Numbered from the stretch's first letter, positions 1 through 9,031 are shown. The stretch: 43,533 bases of DNA from Richelia sinica FACHB-800 (GCF_014698825.1 NZ_JACJTT010000044.1:1-43533); one strand, 5' to 3'. Notes: generated by a model not told the origin, from the letters alone. Program-made: numbers and translations.

Positions 1-45
1 AAAGGAATTTATAATCACAACTTAACTAATATATTTTAATTATTC

Positions 46-77
46 GCCCAAAATTACCATATTTTGGGCTATTTTTA
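46..77 (+). terminator. Rho-independent terminator-like hairpin
   Basis: A perfect 9-bp stem (GCCCAAAAT at 46-54, ATTTTGGGC at 61-69) with a 6-base loop is followed by TATTTTTAT. The T-rich tract lies on the plus-strand side, so it most likely ends a plus-strand gene lying before the window. It could also serve the minus-strand GIY-YIG gene that ends at 96. Confidence 0.6.
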
Positions 78-95
78 TCTGATTTTTCTTAACAT

Positions 96-1019
96 TCAAC
101 ATTTCTGTATTTGTACTATATCCTTAGAGTAAGCATTTAATCTTTTTATAGCCTGCTTGAAAACCAACTGATAATTATATTGATTTTCTGAAGAAGAAAT
201 AAATATACTAGCACGACTCATACTGCAATAGGACTTTAATAAATCAATAGATATTTCATCCAGGCATCTAATATCTACTCCTGCAAGTTTCACTAACTTA
301 TACTCTTTGATTTGCTCAACTACCTCTGAATCAATTCGATGAATTTCTATAGCAACACCATTGACTAAAAGTCTTCTGTTGAAGAATAATCCACCATCAT
401 TTTCAATCTTTTTATTACCTTGATTAATCCAATTATTGGAGAAATTGTGTCGATGTTTGAATATTGATTTGAGAAAACGAATTATAATTTTTATGTCGCT
501 ACTGGGAAACCATTTAAAATTAATGCCAATATGTATCACCTGAAGAGATATCACAGATTTCTTGACTCTCCATTCCTCTCCAGTAGAGAGACAAGCTTCT
601 ACAAATTTTTGATCTTCTTGTCTTGGATCTTCTATACCTATTAAAAAACTATAGGGCGCAATAACCGTTAAAGTTTCTCGTAAAAGAGTTTCTGTTGGGC
701 GAAAAATTTTATTTTTTACTATTGTGCCATTTAATTGTGGACTATACTCTCCAATCCGCTGCTTTTCAATTAAATCAAGTAGAGATTCATCAACTAATTC
801 ATAGTAAATCAGAAATTGTTTTTTACGTTGTCTCTGTAACTGAAATATTCTATGATGACTATTCCCTCTCCAGCGATTACGCAAATTTTTTGCTTTTCCT
901 ACATACCAAATAATAAATTCTTCATCTACAACATAATATATTCCTGATTGTTCAGGTAACATTTTTCGACTCTTGATGGATACATAAGACAATTGTGCAA
1001 TGTATTCATTCTTATTCAT
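96..1019 (-). CDS. GIY-YIG nuclease-domain protein
   Basis: A 307-residue protein with an N-terminal GIY-YIG homing-nuclease-type domain. The first signature is GIYYV at residues 26-30 and the second WYVGKAKNLRNRW at 38-50; the expected catalytic glutamate lies in LIEKQRIGEYSP near residue 85, followed by an N/Q-rich turn. The rest, about 200 residues, has no motif I recognise. GIY-YIG domains cut DNA by a single-metal mechanism and occur in repair enzymes (UvrC), homing endonucleases and restriction enzymes. Nothing nearby ties this copy to one role: it stands alone, convergent to the left edge and divergent from the DUF1350 gene. The gene is AT-rich and free of HIP1 sites, which would fit acquisition but is weak evidence. 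The domain call is good; the physiological role is unknown. Confidence 0.75.
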   Translation of the reverse strand: MNKNEYIAQLSYVSIKSRKMLPEQSGIYYVVDEEFIIWYVGKAKNLRNRWRGNSHHRIFQLQRQRKKQFLIYYELVDESLLDLIEKQRIGEYSPQLNGTIVKNKIFRPTETLLRETLTVIAPYSFLIGIEDPRQEDQKFVEACLSTGEEWRVKKSVISLQVIHIGINFKWFPSSDIKIIIRFLKSIFKHRHNFSNNWINQGNKKIENDGGLFFNRRLLVNGVAIEIHRIDSEVVEQIKEYKLVKLAGVDIRCLDEISIDLLKSYCSMSRASIFISSSENQYNYQLVFKQAIKRLNAYSKDIVQIQKC

Positions 1020-1322
1020 GACTTTATCTATTTGTAGTCAGAGTGAGTTATAGTTGTAACCTCATTATCCAGTGCGATCGCTCTCTTTATATCCCTAAAG
1101 ACAATGTAAAGAAAAGTTACAAGTTTTTGTAATTTATATGTGCAGTCAAGTATCACTTGAAAAGCAGTAAAGTTTATTTCTGCCCATTTACATAGTGCTT
1201 ATCCTTCTGAAACAGAAATTTTAGAATATAAGCAGCTTTGATAATTTTACTTTCATGTTCCCTGGTTGTTATCGACCGCAATAACAGCAAAATTTTGTCC
1301 TGCTCATAAAATCACCAAAAAT

Positions 1323-2411
1323 ATGAAAACAGAAATGAAATTTGTTCCCGTTTCTCACAGCTGGTTAGCAGTAAACCCTCACCCGAAAGGAGTCGTTCAA
1401 TTCATCGGTGGTGCTTTTTTTGGCACTTTTTTCCCCATGTTCTTTTATCGCTCCTTGCTCCAAACAATTTTTGACCATGGTTATACCATCGTTATCTACC
1501 CTTTTAACTTCACCTTTGACCATTATGCAGAAGCTGGTTTTTTAATTAGAGAACAGTATAATGTAATTCCCGAAATAGTGAGAATTGCCACACAAAATCC
1601 TGGCTATGAATTTACAAAATATATAGATGACAAAAACTATTATTGGTTAGGACATAGTATTGGTTGTAAATATATTTCCCTCCTAGAAGGTTTTTCAGCT
1701 TTGCCAGAAAATTCTGAAGCCAGAGATAAATTTATTCGCGATTTAATTACCGAAAACCCTGAAACTAAAACCTTCACTGCTGATGCTGTCATTGCTGACG
1801 TAGAAGCCTTAATTAACCAAGTCAGACGGGATTATATTCAGGCAAAAAAATTAGTGGAATATTACATCAGAAAAGCTCATCAAACACTCAATCAGAGAAT
1901 TATTCCCACAGTTCAAGAAGCTACAATTAGTCGGATCTTCATTAAAGGACAGGCTTCTGTCCTATTAGCTCCCGTCAATAGCGGTACTGATAGTGCTATT
2001 CCCAAGCCATTAGCTGCAATTGTTGATGCCTTAGGTTTAGGAGTTAAACCAACACCTTCTTTAACATTCGACCTGATTAAAAAAGCCAAATTATTCAACT
2101 TATTAGGCTTAATTGCTTTTAATGATGATAAAAAATTAGCCTTCAATACAGTTGAGTGGTTTGATAATACATACGGGAAAGAAAATAGCTCTAATTATCA
2201 CCCTGATTATCAAGATTTTCGCTTTACTCGTAATGGTGGTCATTTACGACCCTTGGGAATTCGTTCGGGAAATGTAGTCTTTAATTTTCCTGACAGTTTC
2301 CAAGTTCCCGTAATTGAACCTATTGAGCGTCGCATCCTAGACTTTGAAAAGTATGTAACTAACTTGTTAAGTAGTCTCGAACAAAAGCGCCGAGAAAAGG
2401 ATAAGGAATAA
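1323..2411 (+). CDS. DUF1350 family protein (alpha/beta-hydrolase-like)
   Basis: About 362 residues from the ATG at 1323. The open frame extends 19 codons upstream to a TTG at 1266, but that extension has no ribosome-binding site or family-like sequence. The N-terminal part matches the DUF1350 pattern found in cyanobacteria and plant chloroplasts: a strand, GGAFFGTFFPMFFYRSLLQ, then a YPFNFTFDHY stretch. YYWLGHSIGCKYI about 110 residues in resembles the nucleophile elbow GxSxG of alpha/beta hydrolases, read here as G-H-S-I-G. The family has no established enzymatic activity that I can name. It is divergent from the GIY-YIG gene and 160 bases upstream of an aldo/keto reductase on the same strand. 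Confidence 0.75.
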   Translation: MKTEMKFVPVSHSWLAVNPHPKGVVQFIGGAFFGTFFPMFFYRSLLQTIFDHGYTIVIYPFNFTFDHYAEAGFLIREQYNVIPEIVRIATQNPGYEFTKYIDDKNYYWLGHSIGCKYISLLEGFSALPENSEARDKFIRDLITENPETKTFTADAVIADVEALINQVRRDYIQAKKLVEYYIRKAHQTLNQRIIPTVQEATISRIFIKGQASVLLAPVNSGTDSAIPKPLAAIVDALGLGVKPTPSLTFDLIKKAKLFNLLGLIAFNDDKKLAFNTVEWFDNTYGKENSSNYHPDYQDFRFTRNGGHLRPLGIRSGNVVFNFPDSFQVPVIEPIERRILDFEKYVTNLLSSLEQKRREKDKE

Positions 2412-2571
2412 TCAATAAAATTGATAGATTAATCTGGAGGTATTACTTGTAATGCCTCTATTTTTATAGAATGTAAACACAATTGATCGTAAATTGGGGC
2501 GATCGCTCACACCAACTGTACTACACTGCTAATATATGACTTTTTTATCAGCAAATTTCTAGTAAGCACAG

Positions 2572-3552
2572 ATGCCAAATAGCCAATCACTATCCCTCCC
2601 CACTATGGGATGCGGTACTTGGGCATGGGGAAATCAAATCCTCTGGGGATATAAAGAAACTATGGATGACCAGTTACAACAGGTGTTTAACCTGTGTGTC
2701 AATCATGGTGTTACCCTATTTGATACTGGTGATTCCTATGGAACAGGTAGACTGAATGGCCGTAGTGAATTACTGTTAGGACGATTTGCGAAAGAGTATC
2801 ACGGACTTAATCAAGACCAAATTTGCATTGCCACTAAACTAGCTGCTTATCCCTGGAGATGGACAAGCCATGCCATGGTATCAGCTGGTAACGCCTCTGC
2901 TCAACGTTTGGGTAGAAACATTGATTTGGTGCAGATGCACTGGTCTACAGCTAATTATGCCCCTTGGCAAGAAGAAAGGCTACTAGATGGGTTAGCAGAT
3001 TTGTATGAGCAAGGTTTGGTCAAAGGAGTCGGTTTATCCAACTTCGGTCCCAAACGCTTGTTATGGGTACAGAAAAAGTTTCAGGCAAGAGGTGTACCCA
3101 TTGCTACCCTACAGGTGCAATACTCCCTCCTTTCCACCTATCCAGTTACAGAATTAGGTTTAAAAACCGTTTGTGATGATTTGGGAATCAAATTAATTGC
3201 CTATAGTCCTTTAGCATTGGGGTTGTTAACAGGTAAATTTACAGAAAACGGCCCCTTTCCCCCAGGCATTCGCGGCTTATTATTTAGACAACTCCTACCC
3301 GGTGCAAAAAGGATTTTAGAATGTCTGCGTGACATTGCCAATTTTCGCCATAAAAGTATTTCTCAAGTAGCAATTAACTGGTGTATTTGTAAAGGCACAA
3401 TTCCTATTCCCGGTGCTAAAAGTGTGGCACAAGCTCAAAATAATATTGGTGCCTTAGGTTGGCAATTGAGTGAGAGTGAAGTGACAGAGTTAGATATAGC
3501 AGCTGCCAAGACAGATAAAAAAATGGTACAGAATATTTTTCAAACAAAGTAA
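2572..3552 (+). CDS. Aldo/keto reductase
   Basis: A 326-residue NADPH-dependent aldo/keto reductase of normal family length. The tetrad is visible: Asp51 and Tyr56 in FDTGDSYG, Lys89 in CIATKLAAY and His123 in VQMHWS. Later conserved stretches are GVGLSNFGPKRL, IKLIAYSPLALGLLTGKF and the cofactor-binding IPIPGAKSVAQAQNN near the C terminus. The enzyme reduces aldehydes or ketones with NADPH; the substrate cannot be read from sequence. The ATG at 2572 is the only sensible start, although no strong ribosome-binding site precedes it. The kinase-like gene begins about 30 bases downstream on the same strand, so the two may be cotranscribed. Confidence 0.9.
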   Translation: MPNSQSLSLPTMGCGTWAWGNQILWGYKETMDDQLQQVFNLCVNHGVTLFDTGDSYGTGRLNGRSELLLGRFAKEYHGLNQDQICIATKLAAYPWRWTSHAMVSAGNASAQRLGRNIDLVQMHWSTANYAPWQEERLLDGLADLYEQGLVKGVGLSNFGPKRLLWVQKKFQARGVPIATLQVQYSLLSTYPVTELGLKTVCDDLGIKLIAYSPLALGLLTGKFTENGPFPPGIRGLLFRQLLPGAKRILECLRDIANFRHKSISQVAINWCICKGTIPIPGAKSVAQAQNNIGALGWQLSESEVTELDIAAAKTDKKMVQNIFQTK

Positions 3553-3584
3553 ATTCATATCTCTGGGTGAAAACAAAAAATTAT

Positions 3585-4259
3585 ATGCAGCAAATCCATC
3601 TCCATAAATTGATTGAAATCATCGACCAAGAATTACTACCTAACTTTCAAGTAGAAAGTGTTAACCCCCATGACCCTGTAGAAGTTCGTACTCTCCCTCA
3701 TCCCTGGGAAATAGTAGGCAGAGGTAATTATGCTGCCGTCGTTTATCACCCTGACTATTTAGAATTTGTAGTCAAGATTTATGCCCCAGGACGGCCAGGA
3801 TTTGAAGATGAAGTGGAAGTGTATAATCGTCTGGGTTATCATCCAGCCTTTTCTGAATGTTTATATGCAAAAGATGGTTTATTAATTCTCAAAAGATTAC
3901 ATGGAGTAACTTTATACGACTGCATTCAACGTGGGATAAAAATTCCCAAACAAGTTATAGAAGAGATAGACCAGGCTTTAGAATATGCTTCTCAACGTGG
4001 ACTTCATCCCCATGATGTTCACGGCAGAAATGTAATGATGTATGAAGGCAGAGGATTAGTAGTAGATATTTCCGACTTTCTGTTTGAAGAAAAATGCGCT
4101 AAATGGGATAATCTCAAAAGAGCATATTACTGGCTTTATCTGCCCATAATCTCACCTCTGGGCTTAAGAATCCCCCCTTCTCTTCTGAATGTGGTTCGTA
4201 AAACCTATCGTTTCTTTTCTGGACTTAAAGAGAGAATTACCAAGTTCATTCAGCCCTAA
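3585..4259 (+). CDS. Small atypical protein kinase-like protein
   Basis: About 224 residues from the ATG at 3585; an in-frame GTG at 3567 is an alternative start, and neither has a clear ribosome-binding site. The protein-kinase fold is recognisable. A glycine-rich loop GRGNYAAVVY is followed by the ATP-binding Lys in VVKIY about 18 residues later and a helix-C glutamate in DEVEVY. The catalytic loop reads HPHDVHGRN (Asp and Asn kept). The usual DFG is DIS, in VVDISDF, keeping the metal-binding Asp. At this length it lacks most of the C-lobe, as in lipopolysaccharide-kinase or RIO-like small kinases. The substrate is unknown. It converges on the Asn-rich protein gene that ends 36 bases away. 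Confidence 0.6.
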   Translation: MQQIHLHKLIEIIDQELLPNFQVESVNPHDPVEVRTLPHPWEIVGRGNYAAVVYHPDYLEFVVKIYAPGRPGFEDEVEVYNRLGYHPAFSECLYAKDGLLILKRLHGVTLYDCIQRGIKIPKQVIEEIDQALEYASQRGLHPHDVHGRNVMMYEGRGLVVDISDFLFEEKCAKWDNLKRAYYWLYLPIISPLGLRIPPSLLNVVRKTYRFFSGLKERITKFIQP

Positions 4260-4295
4260 CACTAGTAGTGATGTGAATAGTAAACCTTCAACTTT

Positions 4296-5366
4296 TTATC
4301 TGGGATACTGGATTGGTACTTGCCCTGAAGATGGTAAATTAGCCGGAGAGTTTGTGATTGGTGGTTGCACTCCATAACTACCATAAGTAGGTTGGGATAA
4401 TGGAATAGACTGCTGCACACCATAACTGTTGTAATTACCATATCCTCCAGGGTTAGAGGAATTTACAGTGGCTGGTCTTGGTTTTTGGTCAATGTATGTA
4501 TTATTCGGTAGATTATAGTTGCCATAGCCATTTCCTGTTGCCGATATACCTGAATTAGGTAATGTTTGACTATTATTAAGAGGATAATTAGGATTTGGTT
4601 GAATGTTACTTAAAGCAGGATTGCTATTGTAAATCTGTCCAGCTACATTTGGACTAGTTTGTATTATTTGTGTATTTATTTCTTTAGCACTATTAATATT
4701 ACTGTAAATTGGAGATGCCTGATGATATTGCTCCATTTCTAATGTCAATGGACTGCTCGTACCAGAAATGCGGTTATTGGTAACTTGATTGATTAACCCT
4801 GTTGGCAGGTAATCAACTGTAGTTACAGCAGTTTGTACAGGTGATGTTCTAATATTACTAGTCCTCAGAAACCTGCTATCAGTATTATTTAGATTTGTGT
4901 ATAATAATTCTTCAGTTGCTAGGACAAAAGTATTAGCAGAATTAACTGTCTTGACATTACTAACCCCTATATTAGGGCTGGACTTAGCTAATTGGTTAGA
5001 ATTATTTTGTTTATTAATGACATCTTCTATAAAGTTACTGTTATTATTTTCTGTTTTTTTCGCGGTAATATTCAAGTCAGGAAAGCTACTCACAGAAAAA
5101 TCATTGATAATTACAGGCAAATTATCAATATCTGCGGCGATCGCTTTATTATCATCGGATATATCATCCTTATTAGCAGGTTGACTATTGACAACGGCTA
5201 GAGGCTGATTATCTGTAAGTAAATTAGGATTGAGCCAGTATTGCCACATTCCCACACCTACAAGCAATAAAAAAATTCCTGTTCCCCAAAAAGCTGGTTT
5301 TTGGAACTGAGATAACCTAGCTCTAAGATAGCGTAAGGATGCCGGGGGATAGTTGCGGTTAGCCAT
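4296..5366 (-). CDS. Membrane-anchored Asn/Pro/Gly-rich low-complexity protein
   Basis: A 356-residue protein I do not recognise as a named family. A short basic cytoplasmic N terminus is followed by one transmembrane segment (about residues 27-45, FWGTGIFLLLVGVGMWQYWL). The rest, presumably periplasmic, is disordered and rich in Asn, Ser and Thr. The last third carries Gly-Tyr-Asn repeats (GYGNYN, GGYGNYNSYGVQ, YGSYGVQ) and many prolines. It is the last of four minus-strand genes after lptA, lptB and lptF/G, with a 125-base gap, so a link to envelope assembly is possible but rests on position alone. The topology looks like a type II bitopic protein. Confidence 0.6.
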   Translation of the reverse strand: MANRNYPPASLRYLRARLSQFQKPAFWGTGIFLLLVGVGMWQYWLNPNLLTDNQPLAVVNSQPANKDDISDDNKAIAADIDNLPVIINDFSVSSFPDLNITAKKTENNNSNFIEDVINKQNNSNQLAKSSPNIGVSNVKTVNSANTFVLATEELLYTNLNNTDSRFLRTSNIRTSPVQTAVTTVDYLPTGLINQVTNNRISGTSSPLTLEMEQYHQASPIYSNINSAKEINTQIIQTSPNVAGQIYNSNPALSNIQPNPNYPLNNSQTLPNSGISATGNGYGNYNLPNNTYIDQKPRPATVNSSNPGGYGNYNSYGVQQSIPLSQPTYGSYGVQPPITNSPANLPSSGQVPIQYPR

Positions 5367-5491
5367 AATCAGGAATGGTAAAACCTGTTGAGAATATTCA
5401 ATTTCTCAACGCTGGTATGGTAGTAGTCTTATCCTAAGGCTTTATCAATAATAATTTGTAGATGGAGATGATATTTCGTCAAAAATTCATA

Positions 5492-6694
5492 TTATCTTTG
5501 AGCAATTCTCATTAATAATACTAAACCCACTCCCAAACCGAAAAAGTTAGGTAGCCAAGCACCAATAAATGGCGAAAGGATACCAGCCTGTGCTAAAGCC
5601 CCAGATACCGATAAAAGTAAATAATAACTGAATATGACTATAACACTAATACCAAAACTTGTTCCTCTACCTGTGCGTTGGGGAATAGTGCCCATGACTG
5701 AACCAACTAAGCCAAAAATGATACAGACAAAGGGAAAAGCTATTTTTTGTTGAATTCGCACTTCTAGTTTGCGGATTTTTTGCTGATTACCACTAAGACG
5801 TTCAATTTGTAGCTGTTCTATGGCTTGGGAAATATTCATTTCTCCATAATCACGGCTATTTTCTGCTAAATTCAGTGGTGTACGGGGTAATCGCAGTTGT
5901 TGATGTTCAAAGCGGAGAATATTACGATAGGAGCGATCTGGTGCTACTAAGTAAATTGTCCCATTGTAAAAATCCCAGACTTTTTGTGAAGTATTCCATT
6001 GAGCAGATTCCGAGACAACGATTTGACTGACTCCATCGCGGGAACGGTCGATGATGGTTAACCCTTTCATTCTCTGACCGTCAAATTGGTCAGCGTAAAA
6101 CAAGCGTAAAAGAACCTTATTTTTAGTCCCGTCGGCTTCTTTCACTTCCTTGTATTCTGGATAGTAAATATTTTGTTGTTTAAATTTAGGTTTGTCGGAC
6201 TTGAGGGCTTGTTCTAGAGTGATAGTTGCTTGGTAGTTAGCTGCTGGTGCGATTTGTTCATTGAAGACATAGGTCATGGCTGTGACGGTAGAACTTAACA
6301 CAACGGCAGTTAGCACCATCCGATAGACACTGACACCGCATCCACGTAAGGCGATGAGTTCACTTTCACTAGATAGACGACTATAGGTCATCAAAGTTGC
6401 TAGTAAGGTGGACATGGGGAAGGAATAAACCATTACATAGGGCAGTTTTAATAAGAAAACTTGCAAAGCAATGGAGATAGGTAAACCTGATTCCACAACT
6501 TTCCGCAATAGTTCAAATAAACTATCAATTGCCAAAACTACGGAAGTAAACGCACCTACACCAAATAAGAACGGCGGTATCAACTGCAAAGCCAAGTAAC
6601 GATCCATGATGGAAAATGGCAGCAGCGAACTGAGGGTGTAGAAAGGTTTAATATTCTTAAAAATCATGTTTTGGGGAAAGGGGAATAGGGGCAC
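5492..6694 (-). CDS. LptF/LptG-family permease (YjgP/YjgQ)
   Basis: A 400-residue inner-membrane permease of the LptF/LptG family, which with LptB extracts lipopolysaccharide from the inner membrane. Three N-terminal membrane segments (about 35-60, 75-95 and 115-140, including IMDRYLALQLIPPFLFGVGAF) precede a periplasmic beta-rich domain of about 150 residues. Three C-terminal segments follow, with PFVCIIFGLVGSVMGTIPQRTGRGTSFG split across the loop as in the family. The length is slightly above the usual 350-390 residues because of about 30 N-terminal residues; a later ATG at MDRYLALQL (residue 30) is an alternative start. Only one permease gene lies here; whether it acts as a homodimer or pairs with a partner elsewhere is not visible. 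It lies 71 bases after lptB. Confidence 0.85.
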   Translation of the reverse strand: MPLFPFPQNMIFKNIKPFYTLSSLLPFSIMDRYLALQLIPPFLFGVGAFTSVVLAIDSLFELLRKVVESGLPISIALQVFLLKLPYVMVYSFPMSTLLATLMTYSRLSSESELIALRGCGVSVYRMVLTAVVLSSTVTAMTYVFNEQIAPAANYQATITLEQALKSDKPKFKQQNIYYPEYKEVKEADGTKNKVLLRLFYADQFDGQRMKGLTIIDRSRDGVSQIVVSESAQWNTSQKVWDFYNGTIYLVAPDRSYRNILRFEHQQLRLPRTPLNLAENSRDYGEMNISQAIEQLQIERLSGNQQKIRKLEVRIQQKIAFPFVCIIFGLVGSVMGTIPQRTGRGTSFGISVIVIFSYYLLLSVSGALAQAGILSPFIGAWLPNFFGLGVGLVLLMRIAQR

Positions 6695-6765
6695 TAAATT
6701 ACTTGTGGAGGTTATCAGCTATTGTTCCCTGTTCTCTAGTTGCAACTGAATAGCCATAACCACAT

Positions 6766-7494
6766 TTATGCGGAGAAGTTATCACCTAAATAATATTGTC
6801 TGACCAGTGGATTGTTATAGAGTTCATCCGCAGTGCCAAAGGCGAGGATTTGTCCTTCACGCATGATGTAACCGCGGTCTGTGATGGCGAGAGTTTCCCG
6901 CACATTATGATCTGTGATTAAAATGCCCATACCGCGATCGCGTAATTGGGCCACAATTTGTTGAATTTCTGCTACTGCAATGGGATCAACTCCTGCAAAA
7001 GGTTCATCTAAAAATAAAAACTTTGGCCCTTCTTTCCCTGCCGCTAATGCCCTAGCTAATTCTGTCCGTCTTCGTTCTCCACCAGATAATTGAATCCCTT
7101 TACTATTCGCCACCTTCTCCAGGCGAAATTCTCTGAGTAAATTATGCACTCGTCTTGACCAGTCCCAACGAGGTACACCAGTCTGTTCTAAGACTAGTAA
7201 AATATTCTCTTTCACAGAAAGTTGACGAAATACACTCGCTTCCTGTGCCAAATAACCAATACCTAATCTTGCCCGTTTGTGCATAGGCAAACTAGTAATT
7301 TCTATATTATCTAACCAGACTCGCCCTTGATTGGGTTTTTCTAAGCCTGTAGCAATATAAAACGTAGTCGTTTTGCCAGCACCATTAGGGCCTAATAAAC
7401 CCACCACTTCCCCTTGAGAAACTGACAGGCTGACTCGATTAACAATTGTTCGCTTGCCGTAGGACTTGTGTATATTTTCTAAAACAATTTTCAC
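6766..7494 (-). CDS. lptB: LPS-export ABC transporter ATP-binding protein LptB
   Basis: A 242-residue ABC ATPase matching LptB along its full length. Walker A is GPNGAGKT at 35-42, the Q-loop lies in GYLAQEASVFRQLSVKENI, the signature is LSGGERRRTELARAL, Walker B is FLFLDEPFAGVDP, and the switch histidine is in LITDHNVRETL. The GYLAQE and DHNVRETL forms are typical of LptB and separate it from other ABC ATPases. It powers lipopolysaccharide extraction together with the LptF/G permease encoded 71 bases downstream; the LptA-like gene is 65 bases upstream. The order lptA-lptB-lptF/G on one strand suggests an operon. Confidence 0.93.
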   Translation of the reverse strand: MKIVLENIHKSYGKRTIVNRVSLSVSQGEVVGLLGPNGAGKTTTFYIATGLEKPNQGRVWLDNIEITSLPMHKRARLGIGYLAQEASVFRQLSVKENILLVLEQTGVPRWDWSRRVHNLLREFRLEKVANSKGIQLSGGERRRTELARALAAGKEGPKFLFLDEPFAGVDPIAVAEIQQIVAQLRDRGMGILITDHNVRETLAITDRGYIMREGQILAFGTADELYNNPLVRQYYLGDNFSA

Positions 7495-7559
7495 TATATT
7501 TGTTTTGCGAGGGTGTAGATGCTAGTTTAAGAAGGTGTTTTGTGTCCATCTAAACTACT

Positions 7560-8045
7560 TTAGTTAGAGCGTTTGAGGGCTGGGGTTTTGGGTGCTGGTA
7601 CTTGATTAGCTTCTGTGTCCTGCACCATATAAATAGATTCTACTTGACGATTAGATTGGGGTAGGGCAATAAATCGTCCTTCATCAATTAAATAAGTCAC
7701 TTTCTCAGCCCGAATGCTATTACCACCCTGTTGCAAAATATAAACATTACCACTGAAGTCAATGCGCCGTTCTTTACTAAAGTATTGTGCCTGGGCAGAT
7801 GTAGCTTGGATTTGGCGGGATGGATACAGCATTTGCACATTTCCACGAGCAGTAATTACCTGGCTTTTGGCATCATACTCTTGTACATCTGAGCGAATGG
7901 TCAGGGGACGATTCCCCCCTGTTGATTGAGCCGCAGTTGGCACTTGTGAAGGCAAGATGACGCTACCAAGAATAGTGATTGGTAGGGTTAAGGCTAGTCC
8001 AATCCGAAACATTGAGGATTTGGGAAATGAAAAGGGGAAAACCAT
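7560..8045 (-). CDS. lptA: LptA/OstA-like periplasmic LPS-transport protein
   Basis: A 161-residue exported protein. A hydrophobic signal segment (about residues 12-33, FRIGLALTLPITILGSVILP) ends near an AxA-like site (PTAAQS). One OstA/LptA-type beta domain follows: PLTIRSDVQEYDAKSQVITARGNVQM, ATSAQAQYFSKERRIDFSGNVYI, then SIRAEKVTYLIDEGRFIA. LptA bridges the inner-membrane LptB-LptF/G complex and the outer-membrane LptD. It heads the cluster with lptB and lptF/G. No lptC gene is seen, so an LptC-like role for this protein is an alternative. An internal ATG at residue 12 could also serve as start. Confidence 0.8.
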   Translation of the reverse strand: MVFPFSFPKSSMFRIGLALTLPITILGSVILPSQVPTAAQSTGGNRPLTIRSDVQEYDAKSQVITARGNVQMLYPSRQIQATSAQAQYFSKERRIDFSGNVYILQQGGNSIRAEKVTYLIDEGRFIALPQSNRQVESIYMVQDTEANQVPAPKTPALKRSN

Positions 8046-8126
8046 AGCTATTGGGAAAGGAAGATTGATGCTAGTAATCTCATTATCACAACTAGGTTAA
8101 TCCAGAAATATCATCTACTGCCTGGA

Positions 8127-8267
8127 TTAATTAACTCTTCCATATTTGACCACAGCGGTGATAACTGGCAACGGTTGACGCATTCCTTGACCTAAAGGTT
8201 TCACTACCATCACATCTTTGCTAATTCCCAGGGCAATTTGGTAATCACATGCCAGTAAGTATCTTGA
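8127..8267 (-). pseudogene. Possible 3' remnant of a minus-strand gene (46 codons)
   Basis: Between in-frame stops at 8268-8270 and 8127-8129 the minus strand is open and reads like ordinary protein: YLLACDYQIALGISKD, then VMVVKPLGQGMRQPLP, then VITAVVKYGRVN and a stop. No good start codon exists except GTG or ATG in the middle (DVMVV). It lies between the stop of the DUF309 gene (8274) and lptA, in the same direction. I do not recognise the family. It may be the tail of a gene truncated upstream, or a small real gene of about 27 residues starting at the internal ATG. Confidence 0.3.
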
Positions 8268-8273
8268 CTAACC

Positions 8274-8669
8274 TTAAGATTCTTCACTACATAAGATTTT
8301 CACAACTGGCCAAACCGGGTCTTCCCCTGTATCATTAGTGATCATCTGTTCAGGGTCTGATTGTTGTAGTGTGGTTAATAATGCACCACTGTCAGTTAAC
8401 AATTCTTCAACGTTAATACCAGCAAAAATAGATGGGTAACGTCGCAAGCGATTTCTGCCTTCTCCTAGTAAAATCATGGCTCCTCGCCAGTTGCGATTAC
8501 CAAGATGATATAGTCCTACTGCTATTTGCAGTATTCCTTGATAAAAGGTTTTTTCTGGCTCTATTGCCTCAATCCACAGAGCCTCTAATGTGTCATGACA
8601 AGCGTAGAACTGTTCTGAATTGAATTGTTCTACACCTTGCCAAAACTCTTGGGGCATGGTTTCCTTCAT
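8274..8669 (-). CDS. DUF309 domain-containing protein
   Basis: A 131-residue protein matching DUF309. The hallmark FYACHDTLEALWIEA (pattern HxxxExxW) at about residues 21-35 is followed by EKTFYQGILQIAVGLYHLGNRNWRGA and the Leu/Gly-rich LLGEGRNRLRRYP. The family is helical and of unknown function. Its ATG overlaps the stop of ftrC by four bases (ATGA), so the genes are translationally coupled. That points to a role near ferredoxin-thioredoxin chemistry, but only by association. Confidence 0.85.
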   Translation of the reverse strand: MKETMPQEFWQGVEQFNSEQFYACHDTLEALWIEAIEPEKTFYQGILQIAVGLYHLGNRNWRGAMILLGEGRNRLRRYPSIFAGINVEELLTDSGALLTTLQQSDPEQMITNDTGEDPVWPVVKILCSEES

Positions 8670-9031
8670 ACCATGCTGTCTCTAACTTGCTTGATGGTGT
8701 CTAAAGTGATTTCTTGTTTGTCACCAGCAAAGTCATTGTCAGGAGTGAGGAATAGCATACAATGACACTCTTTGCGTTCGCGCATGGGAACACAGGGACA
8801 GTTCCAGTAAGCAGCGTTGACTTCTGCTTCTTTATCTTCATAATGACGACAAGGACATAGAGGTGAACCTAGTTCATCTTTATGTTTTGCTAGTCCTTCA
8901 ATTACTACTGCGGTAACAGAAGGTTCAGAACAGAAGTATGTGCCAGTCCGCTTGGCGTATTGTTCAGAAAAATGCCGCATTGCTTCTAAACTTTTATCGC
9001 TGGATTGGGTATTAGCTTCTGATGAGATCAT
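8666..9031 (-). CDS. ftrC: Ferredoxin-thioredoxin reductase, catalytic subunit
   Basis: A 121-residue protein with the complete cysteine pattern of the catalytic beta chain. CPC at 59-61, CPC at 78-80 and CHC at 89-91 align one-to-one, at a constant offset of four, with the known Synechocystis residues. By that alignment Cys59, 78, 80 and 89 hold the [4Fe-4S] cluster, and Cys61 and 91 form the redox-active disulfide. The enzyme passes electrons from photosystem I via ferredoxin to thioredoxin. The variable subunit gene ftrV is not adjacent, as is usual in cyanobacteria. An additional Cys34 is present. It overlaps the DUF309 gene by four bases. Confidence 0.96.
   Translation of the reverse strand: MISSEANTQSSDKSLEAMRHFSEQYAKRTGTYFCSEPSVTAVVIEGLAKHKDELGSPLCPCRHYEDKEAEVNAAYWNCPCVPMRERKECHCMLFLTPDNDFAGDKQEITLDTIKQVRDSMV

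Noticed and set aside
1266-1322. Upstream extension of the DUF1350 gene to a TTG start
   Set aside because: The extra 19 codons have no family similarity or ribosome-binding site; ATG 1323 gives the expected N terminus.
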